This document shows positions 1 through 6,465 of a DNA stretch of 12,334 bases, piece after piece. This stretch comes from Thermacetogenium sp. UBA5472 (GTDB lineage Bacteria; Bacillota; DSM-12270; Thermacetogeniales; Thermacetogeniaceae), in contig DIQC01000014.1 of the NCBI GenBank assembly GCA_002426495.1, forward strand, positions 41,291-53,624, read 5' to 3'. A program made the translations under genes and the position numbers. A model generated the notes under the pieces. That model saw nothing but the letters and a program-made list of their open reading frames with translations. It did not search any database and was not told the origin of the DNA. Every line of letters starts with the position of its first letter. Position 1 is the first letter of the stretch.

Positions 1-601
1 AATTAGCAGGGAAAAATTCACTAAAGTACAAACCTTGTGGGCGGGATTTGAGCTTCAGCAAAACGCTCTCCATTACATTATCGAGATCATAGGGGACACT
101 GTTTACAGTATAAGGCTCGGGAGTTTTGGAGATACGCTCTACAATATCTTGAAATGCTTCGACTAAACGAGAAATATCTCCATCGATACCCCTCTGTACA
201 GATACCTGGACAGGTAAGGAAGGGCGCTTGTAAACCTTCATCCACTGCCGCCCACGCTCATCCAGGTTGACTGCAGCCTCCTGAAAGGCCAGATACTCTC
301 CAAAATCTGTTTCCAGAGAACCTTCCCCATCTTCCTCTTCCAACAGAGAGCCACTTTCATCCTCATCCTCACGGCGCGGCAACAAGAGTCTGGCTTTAAC
401 CGCAAGAAGGGTAGCCACAAGTACCAAAAAGCGGCTACCCTCTTCTAAATCAGAAAAAGCAATCCCCATGTAATAATCAACAAATTGGTCGATAATTTTG
501 CAAACAGAAACTTTACCAGCCGGAATCTCTTCAGTGGTCAGCTGTTTGATCAAAAGATCCAGAGTGCCCTCAAATACCTCAAGATGAACCTGGTATTTCA
601 A
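1..601 (-). CDS. scpA: Segregation and condensation protein A (ScpA), 3' end outside the window
   Basis: ScpA is the kleisin subunit that bridges the SMC ATPase heads in the bacterial condensin complex, with ScpB as partner, and acts on the nucleoid in chromosome segregation. The frame starts with TTG at 601 and reads LKYQVHLEVFEGTLDLLIKQL, a recognisable ScpA N-terminus; the family usually has FEGPLDLL, so the proline is replaced by threonine. The helical N-terminal domain continues through FLVLVATLLAVKARLLLPRR, followed by the acidic linker typical of the family. 200 codons are visible; with the usual length near 240-260 residues, about 50 residues are missing beyond position 1. The start lies inside the end of trpS (23-bp overlap), so translation is probably coupled. 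No strong ribosome binding site precedes the TTG, but homology fixes it within a few codons. scpB is expected next. Confidence 0.88.
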   Translation of the reverse strand, partial: MKYQVHLEVFEGTLDLLIKQLTTEEIPAGKVSVCKIIDQFVDYYMGIAFSDLEEGSRFLVLVATLLAVKARLLLPRREDEDESGSLLEEEDGEGSLETDFGEYLAFQEAAVNLDERGRQWMKVYKRPSLPVQVSVQRGIDGDISRLVEAFQDIVERISKTPEPYTVNSVPYDLDNVMESVLLKLKSRPQGLYFSEFFPAN

Positions 602-1583
602 ATCCCATCGCCGCCCGTACTTCTTCCATTGTCTGCCTCGCCTGCCTGCGTGCACGCTTATTGCCGTCATTCAGAATATCCCAAACTAAATCGGCGTTCT
701 TTTCCAATCCCCGTCTTCTCTCCCAGTAGGGTGCTAAATAATCAATAAGGGCTTTAGTCAACCCCTTTTTACAGGCTACACAACCGATCTCACCCTTTTT
801 GCAACCTTCCTCCATTTCGGGAAAGGCAACCTTATTAAAAACTTTATAGAATTGAGAAACTGTACAAACATCCGGATGCCCCGGATCATGTTTATGAATC
901 CGATCAGGGTCAGTAACCATCCTGCGCACCTTATTATCGATCTCCTCCGGAGTGGAAAAAAGCGGGATCTCATTGCCATAACTTTTGCTCATTTTCCTGC
1001 CATCAAGCCCTGGAACCACTGCTACCTCCGCCAGATAGGGCTGAGGTTCAGGAAAAACCTGTTTATCATAAAGATGATTAAACCGCCGCACTACTTCCCG
1101 GCAAAACTCCAGATGGGGAAGCTGATCCTCTCCTACAGGAACAAGATTTGACTTGTAAATAATGATATCTACGGCCATGAGCATAGGGTATCCCAAAAAC
1201 CCATATGTAGTAATATCCTTGCCCTGCTCACGAAACTGCTGCACCTGATCCTTATATGTAGGGCAACGTTCCAGCCATGATAATGGGGTGATCAACGAAA
1301 GCAGCAGGTGCAGTTCTGCATGTTCTTTAACTTCAGACTGCACAAAAATCGTACTCTGCTCAGGATCAAGACCCACCATCATCCAATCCAGGACCATTTC
1401 CTTGGTGGCTTCTACAGTTAAACCAGGATCATCAAAAGCAGTGGTCAAGGCATGCCAGTTGGCAACCATATAATAGCAGTTATGTCTCTCCTGGAACCGA
1501 CGCCAGTTTTCCAGAACACTCAAGTGCCCTAAGTGCAGCCTTCCTGTTGGACGCATACCACTCAAAATAGTATCCATTTTCAT
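579..1583 (-). CDS. trpS: Tryptophanyl-tRNA synthetase with a putative [4Fe-4S] cysteine motif
   Basis: Class I aminoacyl-tRNA synthetase that charges tRNA-Trp with tryptophan in the cytoplasm. The 334-residue length is normal. The HIGH-type signature is LHLGH at residues 16-20 and the KMSKS loop is exact at 197-201 (GRKMSKS). Residues C240, C261, C268 and C271 form C-x20-C-x6-C-x2-C, close to the C-x22-C-x6-C-x2-C motif that, from memory, holds a [4Fe-4S] cluster near the anticodon-binding region in Thermotoga maritima TrpRS. A similar cluster here is an inference, and the first spacing differs by two residues. The ATG at 1583 has an AGAAGG ribosome binding site about 11 bases upstream; a second ATG two codons in is possible. 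The gene follows the M50 protease gene by 31 bp and overlaps scpA at its end. Confidence 0.96.
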   Translation of the reverse strand: MKMDTILSGMRPTGRLHLGHLSVLENWRRFQERHNCYYMVANWHALTTAFDDPGLTVEATKEMVLDWMMVGLDPEQSTIFVQSEVKEHAELHLLLSLITPLSWLERCPTYKDQVQQFREQGKDITTYGFLGYPMLMAVDIIIYKSNLVPVGEDQLPHLEFCREVVRRFNHLYDKQVFPEPQPYLAEVAVVPGLDGRKMSKSYGNEIPLFSTPEEIDNKVRRMVTDPDRIHKHDPGHPDVCTVSQFYKVFNKVAFPEMEEGCKKGEIGCVACKKGLTKALIDYLAPYWERRRGLEKNADLVWDILNDGNKRARRQARQTMEEVRAAMGFEIPGSS

Positions 1584-1614
1584 TCACAGCTTTCCCTTCT
1601 ACGATATTATAATT

Positions 1615-2262
1615 TTAGAAGAGCCCCATAAAGGGCGAAGCGATTAGGCCAGCTATTATATCCAGTCCGTTTATAATAATACTGGATAATGGCACTAAAA
1701 CTTTACCGATAATACCGGAAAATATCAAAACTATCAGAATAATAGCGCCGTATCTTTCCAACTTATAGAGTATTTCATCTGAGCGCAGAAGTCCAGCCAG
1801 TACCTTTGAACCATCCAAGGGCGGTACAGGGATCAGGTTGAATACGGCCAAGAAAACATTAATATATACAATTGCCCACACGATCTGAACCAGTATACCA
1901 TTAGAATAGGCCTGAGTACCTGGCAGGGCAAAATTCAAAATAAGCAGTGCCGTAAAGGCCACAAAAATATTCATTAAAGGACCTGCTGCCGAAACCTTCA
2001 TCATTCCCTGCAGCCGGTCACCGCGAAAATTTAAGGGGTTAACCTGAACCGGCTTGGCCCAGCCAAATCCCGCAACAATTAATAGGATAAAACCCAATGG
2101 GTCTATATGTACCAATGGGTTAAGAGTCATTCTCCCCATATAGCGGGCAGTAGGATCCCCTAGATCATCCGCAACCTTGGCATGAGCGTACTCATGAAAG
2201 GTCAATCCGATGAGCACTGCCGGGAGCCAGATCAGTAAGCGCGTCAGGCTTATATCAAGCAT
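1615..2262 (-). CDS. Site-2-type intramembrane zinc metalloprotease, peptidase family M50
   Basis: Small multi-spanning membrane protein of 215 residues. The zinc-binding and catalytic motif HEYAH is at 23-27 (HExxH) in the first membrane helix, and the third zinc ligand region is NLIPVPPLDG at 142-151 (N-x-x-P...D-G). About five to six hydrophobic stretches cover most of the chain. No PDZ domain or long extracytoplasmic loop is present, so this is the compact YwhC/Rip-like type rather than RseP or SpoIVFB with added domains. M50 proteases cut membrane-bound substrates such as anti-sigma factors; the substrate here cannot be told. The ATG at 2262 is preceded by an excellent GGAGGGG ribosome binding site. 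The gene stands 31 bp after lysA and 31 bp before trpS, most likely in one transcript, an order I recall in related Clostridia. Confidence 0.92.
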   Translation of the reverse strand: MLDISLTRLLIWLPAVLIGLTFHEYAHAKVADDLGDPTARYMGRMTLNPLVHIDPLGFILLIVAGFGWAKPVQVNPLNFRGDRLQGMMKVSAAGPLMNIFVAFTALLILNFALPGTQAYSNGILVQIVWAIVYINVFLAVFNLIPVPPLDGSKVLAGLLRSDEILYKLERYGAIILIVLIFSGIIGKVLVPLSSIIINGLDIIAGLIASPFMGLF

Positions 2263-2293
2263 TACATCCCCTCCACAGATAGTTTATTAATGA

Positions 2294-3604
2294 TCAATAG
2301 AGGCGCTCAGGAATACAGTGCAGCCTGATCAGGTCTCCCCATGTTTCCCTCTTGACAATGACATCAGCATGACCGTCACTGACCAAAACCACAGCAGGGC
2401 GCCTCAAAGCATTGTAGTTGCTGGACATGGAGTAATTATATGCTCCCGTACAGGACACCGCCAGCAGGTCTCCCGGTTCGATGGCAGGCACAGGGAGATC
2501 CCAGATCAGCATATCCCCTGATTCACAACACCTGCCAGTGATGGCCACCTCTTCTTGCACACAGTCATCAGCCTTATTGGCAATGATTCCTTCATAGATA
2601 GCCTGGTAAAGTGCAGGACGCGGGTTGTCGGTCATTCCTCCATCAACAGCCACATACCTCCTCACCCCAGGGATTTCTTTACTGCTTCCTATTGTATAAA
2701 GAGTAGTACCCGGAGGGCTGATAATGGAACGTCCCGGCTCGACAAAGAGCCGCGGCTTGGGAAAATCATATTCGTCACACTTCTCGGCAACAGCTTGTTT
2801 GATTACTTCAGCATAAGCCTCTATAGAAGGGGGTATGTCCCCTGAGCTGTAATAAACACCAAGGCCCCCTCCCAAATCGAGTTCCTCTGCTGTCCAACCA
2901 GTCTCTTGACGGGCATCCTGTAGGAAATCCATCATCACCTGAGCGGCACAGCGAAAAGCGTTCAGATCTGAGATCTGGGAACCGATATGGCAGTGAACAC
3001 CTTGCAGTTGCAAATGAGTAGATTTTAAAACCCTTTCTACCGCACGCATGGCCTCCCCACCAAAAACATTAAACCCGAACTTGGAGTCAATCTGACCTGT
3101 GGATATATAAGCATGACTGTGTGCGTCAACACCCGGGGTTAACCTAAGCAAAACCGATGGATGATACCCTGTATCAGTACTGATCTGTTCCAACAATTCC
3201 AGTTCATTGTAGTTATCGATAACGATCCTGCCTACCCCACAGTTGAGAGCCATCTTGAGTTCTGCCGGGGATTTGTTATTGCCATGCATCAGCATCCTCT
3301 GGGGTGGAAAACCGGCCGCCAAAGCGATGGTCAATTCCCCTCCGGAAACCACATCAAGGCCCAGTCCCTCATCCTCAATGATCCTGGCCAAAGCTGTGGT
3401 CAGTAAGGCCTTAGAGGCATAGAAAACTTGTCCTCCACCATTTTGCGTAAAGGCCTGATAGTATGCCCGGCATTTCTCACGCAGCAGAGCCTCATCGATG
3501 ATCATCAGAGGGGTTCCGAAAGTTGCTGCCAAATCAACGGTATCACAACCACCAATCTCCAAATGTCCCTGATCATTGATCTGCATGGTCCCTTGTAATT
3601 TCAT
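2294..3604 (-). CDS. lysA: Diaminopimelate decarboxylase
   Basis: PLP enzyme (alanine racemase-like fold III) that decarboxylates meso-diaminopimelate to L-lysine, the last step of lysine synthesis. The 436-residue length is normal. K65 in FYASKALLT is the PLP Schiff-base lysine; HCHIGSQ at 204-210, the glycine-rich DLGGGLG near 243-249 and EPGRSI at 289-294 bind the cofactor; CCESGD at 359-364 carries the active-site cysteine and substrate-binding glutamate, and YNYSMSSNYN near 389-398 is the usual C-terminal motif. The ATG at 3604 has a good GGAAGAGGAAG ribosome binding site. A SigA-type promoter lies just upstream with a leader of only about 26 bases, so there is no room for a lysine riboswitch. 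lysA also follows the spoVA operon in B. subtilis; here four genes intervene. It likely heads a lysA-M50-trpS-scpA transcript. Confidence 0.97.
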   Translation of the reverse strand: MKLQGTMQINDQGHLEIGGCDTVDLAATFGTPLMIIDEALLREKCRAYYQAFTQNGGGQVFYASKALLTTALARIIEDEGLGLDVVSGGELTIALAAGFPPQRMLMHGNNKSPAELKMALNCGVGRIVIDNYNELELLEQISTDTGYHPSVLLRLTPGVDAHSHAYISTGQIDSKFGFNVFGGEAMRAVERVLKSTHLQLQGVHCHIGSQISDLNAFRCAAQVMMDFLQDARQETGWTAEELDLGGGLGVYYSSGDIPPSIEAYAEVIKQAVAEKCDEYDFPKPRLFVEPGRSIISPPGTTLYTIGSSKEIPGVRRYVAVDGGMTDNPRPALYQAIYEGIIANKADDCVQEEVAITGRCCESGDMLIWDLPVPAIEPGDLLAVSCTGAYNYSMSSNYNALRRPAVVLVSDGHADVIVKRETWGDLIRLHCIPERLY

Positions 3605-3636
3605 TTTTCTTCCTCTTCCCTTAACACATTTAGGCT

Positions 3637-3666
3637 ATTCTATCACGCAAAACTTGGGAGTGTCAA
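3637..3666 (-). promoter_or_regulatory. SigA-type promoter of lysA
   Basis: On the minus strand the -35 box is TTGACA (3661-3666, perfect match) and the -10 box is TAGAAT (3637-3642, 5 of 6), separated by 18 bp. The expected start of transcription near 3630 leaves about 26 bases before the lysA ATG, including the ribosome binding site. Confidence 0.75.
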
Positions 3667-3762
3667 CGCGGTTAGCGATTTAGGACCAGACAGTATATGT
3701 CGATCATATCGTGGATTGCAGACAGGACTATGGTTGGCTGATACAGTGACACGCTGGGGGTT

Positions 3763-3794
3763 TGACACGGAAGAACCGTCCCCTTGTGTCTGTC
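3763..3794. repeat. REP-like palindromic repeat, copy 1
   Basis: Reads TGACACGGAAGAACCGTC followed by CCCTTGTGTCTGTCA. The ends TGACAC and GTGTC(T)GTCA are complementary apart from one inserted T, and the core AGAACCGTCCCC is shared with the copies at 3947 and 5456. A less similar half-copy (GTGACAC) precedes it at 3746. Confidence 0.8.
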
Positions 3795-3802
3795 ACACGA
3801 GA

Positions 3803-3845
3803 AAGAAGCTCAAAAACCAGAATACAACTGATTTTTGAGCTTCTT
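3803..3845. repeat. 14-bp perfect inverted repeat (stem-loop)
   Basis: AAGAAGCTCAAAAA (3803-3816) is the exact complement of TTTTTGAGCTTCTT (3832-3845), with a 15-base loop. Only short T runs follow, so it is a weak candidate for a terminator of trpB2. It lies between two copies of the REP-like repeat and may belong to the same element. Confidence 0.75.
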
Positions 3846-3891
3846 GTTGACTAGATGCAATTAAAGATCATGCGCAATATTACAGACAAAC

Positions 3892-3909
3892 GTGTCACCC
3901 TTGTGTCAA
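3892..3909. repeat. Partial copy of the REP-like repeat
   Basis: GTGTCACCCTTGTGTCAA closely matches the tail GTGTCACCCCCCTGTGTCAA that follows the copy at 5456 (5481-5500). The shared tail suggests that the repeat unit is larger than the core hairpin and that this copy has lost its left half. Confidence 0.55.
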
Positions 3910-3946
3910 CGTTCGTCAGACCAGAAGTTTGCCGGAAACTGACTGC

Positions 3947-3977
3947 TTGACACAGGAGAACCGTCCTCTTGTGTCAA
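3947..3977. repeat. REP-like palindromic repeat, copy 2, overlapping the trpB2 stop codon
   Basis: Reads TTGACACAGGAGAACC then GTCCTCTTGTGTCAA. The outer arms TTGACACA and TGTGTCAA pair almost fully, and the inner GAGAACCGTCCTC forms a second short stem, giving one compact hairpin. The TGA stop of trpB2 (3974-3976) is part of the right arm. A 10-bp direct repeat, AGTTTGCCGG, lies on both sides at 3926-3935 and 3981-3990. Confidence 0.85.
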
Positions 3978-5269
3978 CCTAGTTTGCCGGCCAGATAATC
4001 CTCGTAGGCTGACATGTCGAAGTGACCGTGGCCACTCAATCCGAAGAGAATTGTCTTTTCTTCCCCCGTCTCCCGTGCTTTTAATGCCTCTTCCACAGCC
4101 GCATGAATGGCGTGAGCAGACTCGGGTGCCGGTAGAATCCCTTCAGTCCTGGCAAAGCTAATAGCGCTACCAAAGACATCTGTTTGCGGATATGCCTGGG
4201 CTTCGATCAACCCGTGATGGAGCAGGCTGCTGATGATGGGCGATGCCCCGTGATAACGGAGACCGCCGGCATGAATCCCGGGTGGTGTATGTGTGTGCCC
4301 CATGGAGTACATTTTTATCAAGGGTGTTAAACCAAAGGTATCACAGTAATCGTAGTCATACTTTCCTTTGGTAAGTGTAGGACATGATGTAGGCTCAACA
4401 GCTATGATGCGCACTGCTTTCCCCTCGATCTTATCCCTGATAAAGGGAGCGATCAGACCTCCGAAATTGCTCCCTCCCCCATGGCAGCCGATGATCACAT
4501 CAGGGAAACACCCGACTTTCTCCAACTGATTTTTGGCTTCCTGCCCGACCACTGATTGGTGGAGCAGGACATGGTTTAACACACTGCCCAATGCGTAATT
4601 TGTGTCCGGGTTTTGAGCAGCCACCTCCACAGCCTCGCTGATGGCGATGCCCATGGTACCCGGGGTATCAGGCTGTTCTGCCAGAACCTTTCTCCCGGCT
4701 TCAGTTTCCTGGCTAGGGCTGGATACAGCCCGACCACCGTAAGTCTCTATAAAGGTTCTGCGGTATGGTTTTTGATCATAGCTGACACGCACCATGAAAA
4801 CCGTGCACTCCAGACCAAAAAACTGACAGGCAATACTCAGCGCACTTCCCCACTGCCCGGCCCCTGTTTCCGTCGTCAGGTGTTTGATACCAGCCTGCTT
4901 ATTGTAATAGGCTTGGGGTGCGGAACTGTTAAGCTTATGGCTTCCGGCAGGACTGGTGCCCTCATATTTGTAATAAATATGTGCCGGTGTTTCTAACAGT
5001 TGCTCCAGTTTCAGGGCACGAATAAGGGGTGTTGGCCTCCAGGAACGGTAGATATCCATCACTTCCCCGGGAATATCGATATAGCGCTCCCGAGACAGTT
5101 CCTGTTCAATAAGACCAGGTGGAAAGATAGCTGCCAGATCATCTGGCACTAATGGATTACGCTTCACTGGATGTAACATGTTCGGCAGGGGTTCAGGCAG
5201 GTCTGCCTGCAGATTATACCATACCTGTGGGATCTCGCGCTCATCTAACACGACTCTTCTCAGACTCAT
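3974..5269 (-). CDS. trpB: Tryptophan synthase beta chain, TrpB2 type, stand-alone
   Basis: PLP enzyme of fold type II that joins indole and L-serine (or a related donor) to make L-tryptophan. K112 in AGSHKLNSS is the PLP lysine, E134 in [10 protein letters not shown] is the catalytic glutamate, and GGGSNFGG at 264-271 binds the cofactor phosphate. The extended N-terminus, the SHKLN form of the lysine motif, the long middle part and the C-terminal GLSGHGHFD are features of TrpB2 rather than TrpB1. At 431 residues it is longer than TrpB1 (about 400), as usual for TrpB2. No trpA or other trp biosynthesis gene is next to it, which fits a role in indole salvage or a changed partner; trpS four genes downstream is the only other tryptophan gene. 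It has its own promoter and an upstream palindrome. The ATG at 5269 follows a GAGGAG-type ribosome binding site. The stop codon is supplied by a REP-like repeat. Confidence 0.93.
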   Translation of the reverse strand: MSLRRVVLDEREIPQVWYNLQADLPEPLPNMLHPVKRNPLVPDDLAAIFPPGLIEQELSRERYIDIPGEVMDIYRSWRPTPLIRALKLEQLLETPAHIYYKYEGTSPAGSHKLNSSAPQAYYNKQAGIKHLTTETGAGQWGSALSIACQFFGLECTVFMVRVSYDQKPYRRTFIETYGGRAVSSPSQETEAGRKVLAEQPDTPGTMGIAISEAVEVAAQNPDTNYALGSVLNHVLLHQSVVGQEAKNQLEKVGCFPDVIIGCHGGGSNFGGLIAPFIRDKIEGKAVRIIAVEPTSCPTLTKGKYDYDYCDTFGLTPLIKMYSMGHTHTPPGIHAGGLRYHGASPIISSLLHHGLIEAQAYPQTDVFGSAISFARTEGILPAPESAHAIHAAVEEALKARETGEEKTILFGLSGHGHFDMSAYEDYLAGKLG

Positions 5270-5311
5270 CTCAACTCATCTCTCCTCTGCTAAAATATTT
5301 AATTAGTTTTC

Positions 5312-5339
5312 ATACTAGCAAATAACTGGATTTTGTCAA
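5312..5339 (-). promoter_or_regulatory. SigA-type promoter of trpB2
   Basis: On the minus strand TTGACA (5334-5339, perfect -35) is followed after 16 bp by TAGTAT (5312-5317, 4 of 6 for the -10). It lies 43 bp or more before the trpB2 ATG at 5269 in an AT-rich stretch, with no other candidate nearby. Confidence 0.6.
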
Positions 5340-5347
5340 GGAGTATT

Positions 5348-5376
5348 TTTGTGTAATGTTTAACATTTTACACAAA
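5348..5376. promoter_or_regulatory. Palindrome upstream of the trpB2 promoter, candidate regulator-binding site
   Basis: TTTGTGTAA (5348-5356) and TTACACAAA (5368-5376) are perfectly complementary arms around an 11-base centre. Inside lies a second, offset palindrome AATGTT-T-AACATT (5355-5367). The site ends 8 bp upstream of the -35 box, a place typical of activators or distal operators. No T tract makes it a clear terminator. The regulator is unknown. Confidence 0.5.
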
Positions 5377-5455
5377 TAAAAGAACCGTTGGGCAACAGAA
5401 GTAGCTTGGTAAACACGCCGCTATAGCCGGCACATCCCCAGGCCCCCAGAACCCA

Positions 5456-5500
5456 TGAGACACAGGAGAACCGTCCCCTTGTGTCACCCCCCTGTGTCAA
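5456..5500. repeat. REP-like palindromic repeat, copy 3 with tail, overlapping the activase stop codon
   Basis: Core copy TGAGACACAGGAGAACC then GTCCCCTTGTGTCA (5456-5486), followed by CCCCCCTGTGTCAA to 5500. The TGA stop of the activase gene (5497-5499) is the TTGACAC half-site of this tail read on the minus strand. On RNA level it can fold into a stem of ACACA/TGTGT plus GGGGA/TTCTC, which might stabilise or end the transcript. Confidence 0.8.
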
Positions 5501-6465
5501 GCAGATTCGGCAACAGTCCAGCGGCCACAGCGGTCCCCCCACCTGGCAAGAACTTCTTTCCCTTGCTTGATTTCGATGATCTCACAGGCATTCGGACACC
5601 CTTTGCAGATGAAACTGCGGTTTTGAAATTCTAATAATGTAACGCCAAAGCCACGAAACTGTGTCTCACATCCATGTTCAATAGTATAATCCCTGGCTAA
5701 AATAGCCGCCCCGTAAGCCCCCATTACATCAAAATGCTGGGGAACAATTATATCTGTCTCTAAAGCTCTCCGAAATGCGGAGCAAATGCCGGCATTAGCT
5801 GCTACCCCGCCCTGAAAGACGACAGGGGATTTGATTTCCATGCCTTTGCCAATATTATTGAGATAGTTGCGCACCAGAGCCTCACAAAGGCCGGCAACGA
5901 TATCAGGTAGTGTATGCCCCATCTGCTGTTTATGAATCATATCTGATTCGGCAAAAACAGTGCATCGGCCGGCAATGCGCACAGGATTTGTAGACTGTAG
6001 AGCAATATCCCCAAAATCTTCTATAGATAGATTTAGACGATTTGCTTGCTGGTCTAAAAAAGATCCGGTACCGGCAGCACAGACGGTGTTCATGGCAAAA
6101 TCGACTACAATCCCACTTTTCAAAATAATTATTTTAGAGTCCTGCCCACCGATCTCCAGAACTGTTCGAACCTGAGGGACTTGACTGAGTGCAGCCACAG
6201 AATGAGCCGTGATTTCATTTTTGACTATATCAGCACCGATCAAAGCTCCCGCCAGTGACCGGCCGCTTCCTGTAGTGCCAGCCCCACAAATTCTATCTGT
6301 TGCAGACAATCTCTCCTCCAGCAAAGCCAACCCCTGTTTGAGCACCGCTATGGGCTGCCCTTGTGTGCGTAGATAAAGAGGCGATAAATAGAGTTCCCCC
6401 TGATGGTCAATTAAAATGAGATTTGTGCTGACAGAACCCACATCGATCCCTAAATACAGATCCAA
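5497..6465 (-). CDS. Acyl-CoA dehydratase activase-type ATPase (BadF/BadG/BcrA/BcrD, HgdC-like) with cysteine-rich tail
   Basis: ASKHA-fold ATPase of the kind that, as a homodimer bridged by one [4Fe-4S] cluster, uses ATP to inject a low-potential electron into a partner iron-sulfur protein. Visible motifs are the phosphate loop GIDVGSVSTN at 6-15, GGQDSK at 106-111, CAAGTGSFLDQQ at 129-140 with the first cluster cysteine C129, and GRCTVFAESD at 167-175 with the second cysteine C168. About 50 residues at the C-terminus go beyond HgdC length and contain C287-x2-C290-x3-C294-x18-C313, enough for a further cluster. The start is TTG at 6465, directly behind the TAG of the upstream gene, with a GGAAGGGG ribosome binding site 8 bases before it. 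It is the last gene of the three-gene operon. The electron donor and final substrate are unknown. Confidence 0.9.
   Translation of the reverse strand: MDLYLGIDVGSVSTNLILIDHQGELYLSPLYLRTQGQPIAVLKQGLALLEERLSATDRICGAGTTGSGRSLAGALIGADIVKNEITAHSVAALSQVPQVRTVLEIGGQDSKIIILKSGIVVDFAMNTVCAAGTGSFLDQQANRLNLSIEDFGDIALQSTNPVRIAGRCTVFAESDMIHKQQMGHTLPDIVAGLCEALVRNYLNNIGKGMEIKSPVVFQGGVAANAGICSAFRRALETDIIVPQHFDVMGAYGAAILARDYTIEHGCETQFRGFGVTLLEFQNRSFICKGCPNACEIIEIKQGKEVLARWGDRCGRWTVAESA

Larger units (their letters stand above)
3605..3973. other. 369-bp intergenic region between trpB2 and lysA, rich in palindromic repeats
   Basis: No gene is supported here. In order along the plus strand it holds the lysA promoter (3637-3666), a REP-like repeat copy (3763-3794) nested in a wider GTGAC/GTCAC pair (3746-3750 and 3792-3796), a 14-bp perfect inverted repeat (3803-3845), a partial repeat copy (3892-3909, GTGTCACCCTTGTGTCAA), and another full repeat copy (3947-3977) that reaches into the trpB2 stop codon. 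The whole looks like a small cluster of non-coding repeat elements. Confidence 0.8.

Noticed and set aside
3605..3666. Lysine riboswitch (L box) in front of lysA
   Set aside because: The promoter leaves a leader of only about 26 bases, too short for an L box.
3803..3845. Strong Rho-independent terminator for trpB2
   Set aside because: The stem is AT-rich, the loop is 15 bases and no proper T tract follows on either strand, so I kept it only as an inverted repeat.
4613..4996. 127-codon open frame on the plus strand inside trpB2
   Set aside because: It is antisense to a clear, conserved gene and its product has no recognisable domain or binding site for ribosomes.
3746..5500. CRISPR array formed by the REP-like repeats
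   Set aside because: Copies are few, irregularly spaced by up to 1.5 kb, and overlap gene ends; there are no cas genes.
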